From: an uncultured Clostridia bacterium
Lineage (GTDB): Bacteria > Bacillota > Clostridia > Christensenellales > CAG-138
DNA length: 64,000 bases
Direction: 5' to 3'
Assembly: GCA_947168565.1 (NCBI GenBank)
Contig: CAMVMM010000003.1
Coordinates: 1-64,000, forward strand
Part shown: piece by piece, positions 60,023-64,000 of the stretch
How the letters are laid out: each line of letters starts with the position of its first letter
How positions within the stretch are numbered: the stretch's first letter is position 1
Program-made: the position numbers and the translations under genes
The notes under the pieces: model-generated
The model's input: the letters and a program-made list of their open reading frames with translations, nothing else
Database searches by the model: none
Told to the model about the DNA's origin: nothing

Positions 60023-60661
60023 TTATTCATCGCCGCATTTTTTGCCGCAGCTATCGCCGCACTCGGAGCAGTCGCCCCCGCACTCCGCGCCCGGACCGGT
60101 GTGCGGCTTATGCTCATGCCCATGCTCATGTCCGCAGCCGCAGTCATGGTCGTGATGGTGGTGATGGTGATGCTCATGGCCATGCTCATGCTCATGGTCA
60201 TGCTCATGCTCATGCTCATGGTGGTGGTGCTCATGCTCATGCTCATGGTGATGCTCATGCTCATGCCCCGCCTCAAAGAGCTTCAGCGAATAGCCGCGTA
60301 TCCTGCCCACGGCGGAGCCTGCGGCGCGGTCGGTATGGGCGAATTTATACCTTCCGCCCAAGCGCAGCTCGGCGTAGAGCGGCGCGTTTCCGGTGGAGTT
60401 CACGAAGCCGGGATCGCAAAGCAGCTGAATGCCCACGCGCTCGCCGTTCTCCTCCAGATAGCCCAGGAAGGCTATATCGCCCGTGACCTCCGCGTTTTCG
60501 GGGTCGATGCTGTAATAATTATCCGTAAGCTCGCCAAGCCCCTCCGCCTCGCCGTTTCCGGCGGAAGCGTCGTATTCACGAATATTTATAAAAAGCACGA
60601 ATTTCCTTTCGGCTTTGGTTTCGGCATTGGTTTCAAGCCTGTTTTCAATATTGTTTTCCAT
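60023..60661 (-). CDS. His-rich, Cys-tailed metal-binding protein
   Basis: 212 residues. The N-terminal ~130 residues look like a folded cytoplasmic domain I do not recognise. Residues ~133-190 are almost only His, Glu and Asp, and the tail has CGCGHEHGH and repeated CGGDCSEC, CGDSCGKKC motifs. This is a design for storing or buffering Ni, Zn or Co. It follows the YcaQ-like gene by three bases, so they are co-transcribed. GAGGT precedes the ATG. No transporter or metalloenzyme is next to it. Confidence 0.8.
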   Translation of the reverse strand: MENNIENRLETNAETKAERKFVLFINIREYDASAGNGEAEGLGELTDNYYSIDPENAEVTGDIAFLGYLEENGERVGIQLLCDPGFVNSTGNAPLYAELRLGGRYKFAHTDRAAGSAVGRIRGYSLKLFEAGHEHEHHHEHEHEHHHHEHEHEHDHEHEHGHEHHHHHHHDHDCGCGHEHGHEHKPHTGPGAECGGDCSECGDSCGKKCGDE

Positions 60662-60664
60662 TTT

Positions 60665-61957
60665 TTACCTCAATTCGTTCATAACTGCGGCGGCGGGAGG
60701 AAGAAAGCGCAGCTTTTCGCAGCCGTTGAACCGCGCAAGCCGCGTGCAGGCATCCTCAAGCAGATCCGCAAAAGTCTTTTTGGCCTCCGGTTCGCGCTCA
60801 AGCCAAATATTCATGATTTCGAGCGCGGCATCGGTGCCTGCGGAGCCCCTGCGGGCGGCCTCGATCCTGCCTGCGAAGCCGTCGCCGTAAACTATCGGCA
60901 GCACATAGTAGCCAAACTGCCTTTTTTCGGCGGGCGTGTAGATCTCCCAGCGGTATCTGAAGCCGAAAACCGCCTCGATGAGCTTGCGATCCCACATCAG
61001 CGGGTCGAGCGGCGCTATGAATTCGCAGCGCCTTTTAAAGCGCTTTGCCTCCCGCATCTCGTTTAAAAGCGGCAGATCGCAGGCTTTTATGTATAGCGGA
61101 ACGCCTATTTCCGGCACGGCGAGGGGAACTGCGCTCCCCTCCAGCGCAAGCAGCGAAAACGCCTGCCTGCGAAGCGCCGCGTCCATGCCCCATATCCCAA
61201 GCAGCGAATCCGAGCGGCGATCCCAAAGGGCGCCGATTGCTCCGATGCGGCGCAGCACGCCCCATTTTATATGGTCTATAAGCTCCGCGTTCGGGTCGGG
61301 CGCGTTCAGGATATCGGCGGGGATATGCCTTTCGGCAAGGTCGTAGAATTTGCGCGTGCCTTCCTTGTGGTGGATAACCAGCCTGCCGTCCGAATACATC
61401 TGCTCCAGCACCGATCTTGCGGCGTTGGTCCTGCCGTGCCAGTTTCCGCTCCAGTGTATCGCGGAATTCCATTTTATCTCGCCCTCTATGGGCAGAGTGG
61501 CGGAGCTCACCGGGCCGTTTTCCAGAATATAGCGGCGCGCCCTTTCCGCAAGCGCCTCTATGCCGGGAAACTCCGAAGCGTTTCGCCTTGCGGAGGCTCT
61601 CCACCTTGAAAGAAGGGGAAAATCCTCGGTGGGCAGTATCGAAAGCTCCTTGTCGGCGTAGTCGATGAGTGCGCGATCCTTGTAAAGCAGCTCGTAAAGC
61701 TGAAGCTTGGTAAAGCCCTTCACCCTCGATTGCAGCGTCAGCTCCGCGTTGCGCCCGCAGATATCTATTGGATCGAACTGTATGCAGCCCGCCTGCCGCA
61801 CGTATTCAAGCGCACCCTTCTTGCCGGAAAACCTGTGCGCCCCCAAAAGACCCTGCCTGCGCAGAAGAAAGCGGCGCAGCTCCGCGAGGGAAACCTTCAC
61901 CGCTTCCGGAGCGGACGCGCTTTTTTCGCTGCCGGCTTTACGCAAGCTCAAAGCCAT
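60665..61957 (-). CDS. YcaQ/AlkX-like DNA glycosylase (HTH_42)
   Basis: About 430 residues of the winged-helix glycosylase family PF06224. Near the N-terminus GCIQFDPIDICGRNAELTL holds the catalytic Q-x-D motif (IQFDP), which fits the YcaQ branch rather than the QxQ AlkZ branch; VKGFTKLQLYELLYKDRALI follows. E. coli YcaQ unhooks DNA interstrand crosslinks. The start is uncertain: ATG 61957 overlaps the end of pyrH, and GTG 61900 downstream is possible. It lies in the pyrH transcript. Confidence 0.87.
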   Translation of the reverse strand: MALSLRKAGSEKSASAPEAVKVSLAELRRFLLRRQGLLGAHRFSGKKGALEYVRQAGCIQFDPIDICGRNAELTLQSRVKGFTKLQLYELLYKDRALIDYADKELSILPTEDFPLLSRWRASARRNASEFPGIEALAERARRYILENGPVSSATLPIEGEIKWNSAIHWSGNWHGRTNAARSVLEQMYSDGRLVIHHKEGTRKFYDLAERHIPADILNAPDPNAELIDHIKWGVLRRIGAIGALWDRRSDSLLGIWGMDAALRRQAFSLLALEGSAVPLAVPEIGVPLYIKACDLPLLNEMREAKRFKRRCEFIAPLDPLMWDRKLIEAVFGFRYRWEIYTPAEKRQFGYYVLPIVYGDGFAGRIEAARRGSAGTDAALEIMNIWLEREPEAKKTFADLLEDACTRLARFNGCEKLRFLPPAAAVMNELR

Positions 61958-62654
61958 CCCTTGAATCAACGATGGTGCCGGAATTCACGCCGTCCGCCGC
62001 TTTAATGAAGTTTTCGCTTTCGCGCATATCGAAAAGCACGATGGGCAGCGAGTATTCGCGGCAGAAGCTGATGGCGGTGAGGTCGGTCGCCTTGAGATTG
62101 CGGGCTATCACCTCGTCGTAGCTTATGCGCACGTAGCGCCTTGCGGAGGGGTCCTTATTCGGATCGGCGGTGTATATGCCGTCCACGTTTTTGGCAAGCA
62201 GCAGCGCGTCCGCATGGATCTGCGCGGCACGCAGCGCCGCCGCGGTATCGGTGGAGAAGAAGGGGCAGCCGGTGCCGCAGGCGAAGATCACCACCGTGCC
62301 CTCGTCGATCGATTTATTTGCCTCGCGCGCGGAATAGGTGTCCGCAAACATCTCCATGGAAACCGCGGAAAGCACGCGCACGGGCACGTCTATATCGATG
62401 AGCGCCTGCTCAAGCGCCAGCGCGTTTGCGGCGGTGGCAAGCATGCCGATATTGTCCGCCCTGTTCCTTTCCATGCTGCCGCCCGATCTGCCGCGCCAGA
62501 TATTGCCGCCGCCGACCACAACGCCTATCCTGCAGCCGTGATCGCGCAGCGCCTTTATATGCTCCGCCGCAACGGATACGTTATCGAAATCTATCGGCGT
62601 TTTGCCGGAAAGCACCTCGCCGCTGACCTTTAAAAGAATGCGTTCGTATTTCAT
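61938..62654 (-). CDS. pyrH: UMP kinase
   Basis: 238 residues, normal length. N-terminal RILLKVSGEVLSGK, then VVVGGGNIWRG, RADNIGMLATAANALALEQA, and LLLAKNVDGIYTADPNKDP. It phosphorylates UMP to UDP with ATP. Usually rpsB-tsf precede it and frr follows; here a divergent rnfC lies upstream and two other genes separate it from frr. GAGG precedes the ATG; a TATAAT at 62716-62711 (minus) with a weak -35 is a possible promoter. Confidence 0.97.
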   Translation of the reverse strand: MKYERILLKVSGEVLSGKTPIDFDNVSVAAEHIKALRDHGCRIGVVVGGGNIWRGRSGGSMERNRADNIGMLATAANALALEQALIDIDVPVRVLSAVSMEMFADTYSAREANKSIDEGTVVIFACGTGCPFFSTDTAAALRAAQIHADALLLAKNVDGIYTADPNKDPSARRYVRISYDEVIARNLKATDLTAISFCREYSLPIVLFDMRESENFIKAADGVNSGTIVDSRDGFELA

Positions 62655-62800
62655 ATTACCTCCTGATCGGGCAAAAATGCGCCCGTTTTCCGTATAATAT
62701 CACAAATATCATTATAAATGATTTTGCGCGGGAATAAAAGCTTTTTCGGAAAATATTTTCAAGCGAGCGCAGCGCGGCGGCGGCATTTTGCCATGAACGG

Positions 62801-62919
62801 AAACCGTCTGAAACCGCTCAAAACCGCCTTGAACCGTCTAAAATCGCTTAAACTGCCTTGAACCGTCCAAAATCGCTTAAAACTGCCTTGAACCGTCCAA
62901 AATCGCTTAAAACCGCCGT
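62801..62919. repeat. Twelve 10-bp units in 30-bp higher-order repeats
   Basis: Units of AAACCGYYTN type, e.g. AAACCGTCTG, AAACCGCTCA, AAACCGCCTT, GAACCGTCCA, AAATCGCTTA. The last nine are organised as three ~30-base blocks (GAACCGTCYA, AAATCGCTTA, AAACTGCCTT). Confidence 0.88.
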
Positions 62920-63018
62920 TTTCTCCTCCGTTAAGGCAGCTAAAAGGGCCTGCCGGAAAGCCGAAGCAAAAATTCTTTCGCTTATTTTCGCTCAAATATT
63001 CAATTTGAGCGCCCAATA

Positions 63019-63027
63019 TGATATAAT
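63019..63027 (+). promoter_or_regulatory. Extended -10 promoter for rnfC
   Basis: TGATATAAT: a TG extension and TATAAT at 63022-63027, 55 bases before the start. No good -35; TTGAGC at 63005 is too close. Confidence 0.5.
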
Positions 63028-63081
63028 ATCAATCGGTAATGAAATCCTTTACTGAATAATTCACGGAAGGAAGGCGAAGGT

Positions 63082-64000
63082 TTGTTTAAACGCTCATTCA
63101 AAGGCGGTGTTCATCCGCTTTCAGGAACGCATGAGGGCAAGCAGCTCACAAGAAACAAGGCGACCCAGGTTTTTTCGCCGGAATACGTCTGCATCCCAAT
63201 GAGTCTGCATCTCGGCACGCCGAGCGAGCCCTGCGTTAAAAAAGGCGATATCGTAAAGCTCGGCCAGGTGATAGGAAACCCCGTGGGCTTTCTTGGCCTG
63301 CCGGTGCACGCGTCCGTTTCGGGCGAGGTGATCGAGGTTGCCGAAAAGCAGCAGCTTGGCCCGAAAAAGGTCATGTGCATAACCATAAAAAACGACGGGC
63401 TGAACACGCGGGCCGAGCCGATGGAGAATATCGGCACCTGCGAAACGGCGGAGCCGAGGGCGATAGTGGAGCGCATAAAGCAGGCGGGCATCTGCGGCAT
63501 GGGCGGCGCGGCGTTTCCGCTGCACGTTAAGCTCACCATACAGGACGAAAAGCATGCCGACACCATCATTTTAAACGGTGCGGAGTGCGAAACGCATCTG
63601 ACGAGCGATTTTCGCGCCATGCTCGAGTATCCGCAGGAAATTGTGCGCGGCCTTACGGCGATAATGCGCGCCATGGGCTCGAAGCGGGGCATCATCGCCA
63701 TAGAGGATAATAAGCCCGAGGCGATCAAGGTAATGAAAAAGGCCGTGGAGGGGCATGAGGGCATTTCGGTGATGGAGCTTGAAACCAAATACCCCCAGGG
63801 CAGCGAAAAGCAGCTCATCACGGTCACCACCGGCAGGGAGGTGCCGCGGGGCAAGCTGCCCATCGACTGCGGCGTGATCGTCACGAATATCGCCACCGCC
63901 ACCAGTGTCAAGCTTGCAATAGAGGATAGCTGGCCGGTGACCCACCGCATTGTCACCGTTACCGGAAGGGTCAAGTCCCCATGTAATCTGCTTGCCCCGA
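63082..64000 (+). CDS. rnfC: Rnf complex subunit RnfC, N-terminal part
   Basis: 306 codons are present; the right edge cuts the gene. Start is TTG at 63082, giving MFKRSFKGGVHP, with GGAAGG and GCGAAGG upstream. RnfC_N domain (KGGVHPLSGTHEGKQL), the biotin-like LPVHASVSGEV segment, then the NuoF-like domain with GICGMGGAAFPLHVKL and ILNGAECETHLTSDFRAML, and the SLBB part. The two C-terminal ferredoxin motifs should follow outside. RnfC receives electrons from NADH/ferredoxin exchange in the Na+- or H+-pumping Rnf complex. Probably first gene of rnfCDGEAB. Confidence 0.93.
   Translation, partial: MFKRSFKGGVHPLSGTHEGKQLTRNKATQVFSPEYVCIPMSLHLGTPSEPCVKKGDIVKLGQVIGNPVGFLGLPVHASVSGEVIEVAEKQQLGPKKVMCITIKNDGLNTRAEPMENIGTCETAEPRAIVERIKQAGICGMGGAAFPLHVKLTIQDEKHADTIILNGAECETHLTSDFRAMLEYPQEIVRGLTAIMRAMGSKRGIIAIEDNKPEAIKVMKKAVEGHEGISVMELETKYPQGSEKQLITVTTGREVPRGKLPIDCGVIVTNIATATSVKLAIEDSWPVTHRIVTVTGRVKSPCNLLAP

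Larger units (their letters stand above)
62655..63081. other. Divergent intergenic region with 10-bp repeats
   Basis: 427 bases. It holds a possible pyrH promoter (minus, TATAAT at 62716-62711), the 10-bp repeat block (62801-62919), an AT-rich stretch and an rnfC promoter (63019-63027). The minus-strand frame across the repeat is not a credible gene. Confidence 0.7.

Noticed and set aside
60101-61066. Plus-strand frame rich in Met/Leu opposite the His-rich gene
   Set aside because: It is the reverse complement of His/Glu codons (CAT/CAC/GAG read as ATG/GTG/CTC).
62759-63016. 85-residue minus-strand frame over the 10-bp repeats
   Set aside because: The sequence is a translation of the tandem repeat (KRFWTVQGS repeated) without a ribosome site.
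1-64000. Prophage, insertion sequences, tRNA or rRNA genes
   Set aside because: No integrase, transposase, capsid or terminase motif in any translated frame, and no T-loop GGTTCGA-type consensus in a cloverleaf context was seen by eye.

Overview
The window looks like a chromosomal segment of an anaerobic, fermentative, Gram-positive-type bacterium of the Clostridia (Bacillota). Evidence: an HydABC-type [FeFe] hydrogenase locus, an RnfC gene at the right edge, ATP-type PEP carboxykinase, a dnaG-rpoD pair, DUF421/DUF4363 genes usual in spore-formers, dockerin-like protein tails, and many consensus sigma-A promoters (TTGACA-N17-TATAAT) ahead of GC-rich genes. I cannot name the genus. I saw no rRNA, tRNA, CRISPR array, insertion sequence or prophage.

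Layout. 1-4.9 kb: minus-strand DUF2130 gene (cut by the edge), a small unknown, a WYL regulator and a PNPOx-like flavoprotein, then a plus-strand M20 amidohydrolase and an exported unknown. 5.3-13.9 kb: hydrogenase locus. It holds a catalytic, probably electron-bifurcating hydrogenase (hydC, hndB, hydB, hydA) and, between hydC and hndB, a sensory-type [FeFe] hydrogenase with two DRTGG proteins, two ATPase-fold (anti-sigma/histidine-kinase-like) proteins and a PHP phosphoesterase. 14.1-19.8 kb: gpsA, DUF421-DUF4363, dnaG-rpoD. 19.8-30.9 kb: flavodoxin-like protein, dockerin-tailed secreted protein, DMT exporter, small membrane protein, a two-component system divergent from a Cthe_2159-like (DUF4353) surface protein, larC and degV. 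31-42.6 kb: pckA, a convergent NlpC/P60-like exported protein, and an Opp-type peptide ABC transporter. 42.6-48.3 kb: a degenerate ApbE-like protein, an M30-like metalloprotease with dockerin-like tail, and rho. 48.4-53.3 kb (minus): ydcF-like, then the RNase G operon with two radical-SAM-associated genes. 53.5-54.9 kb: MATE transporter. 55-62.7 kb (minus): pyrH, a YcaQ-like DNA glycosylase, a His-rich protein, frr, a PASTA mini-gene, uppS, cdsA, dxr, rseP. 63.1 kb to the edge: rnfC.

The most unusual items are: (1) the Opp transporter, whose binding protein looks circularly permuted, whose OppB has about 270 extra residues and whose OppD carries about 320 extra, largely coiled-coil residues between Walker A and the Q-loop; (2) the hydrogenase locus with an embedded H2-sensor/phospho-signalling module; (3) heptanucleotide repeat arrays that start at the stop codons of two unrelated genes, and 10-11-bp arrays in three other gaps; (4) a degenerate ApbE-like protein; and (5) a Rho factor with a long prion-like insert. 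Assignments come from reading motifs in translations by eye. No database search, alignment or structure prediction was run.
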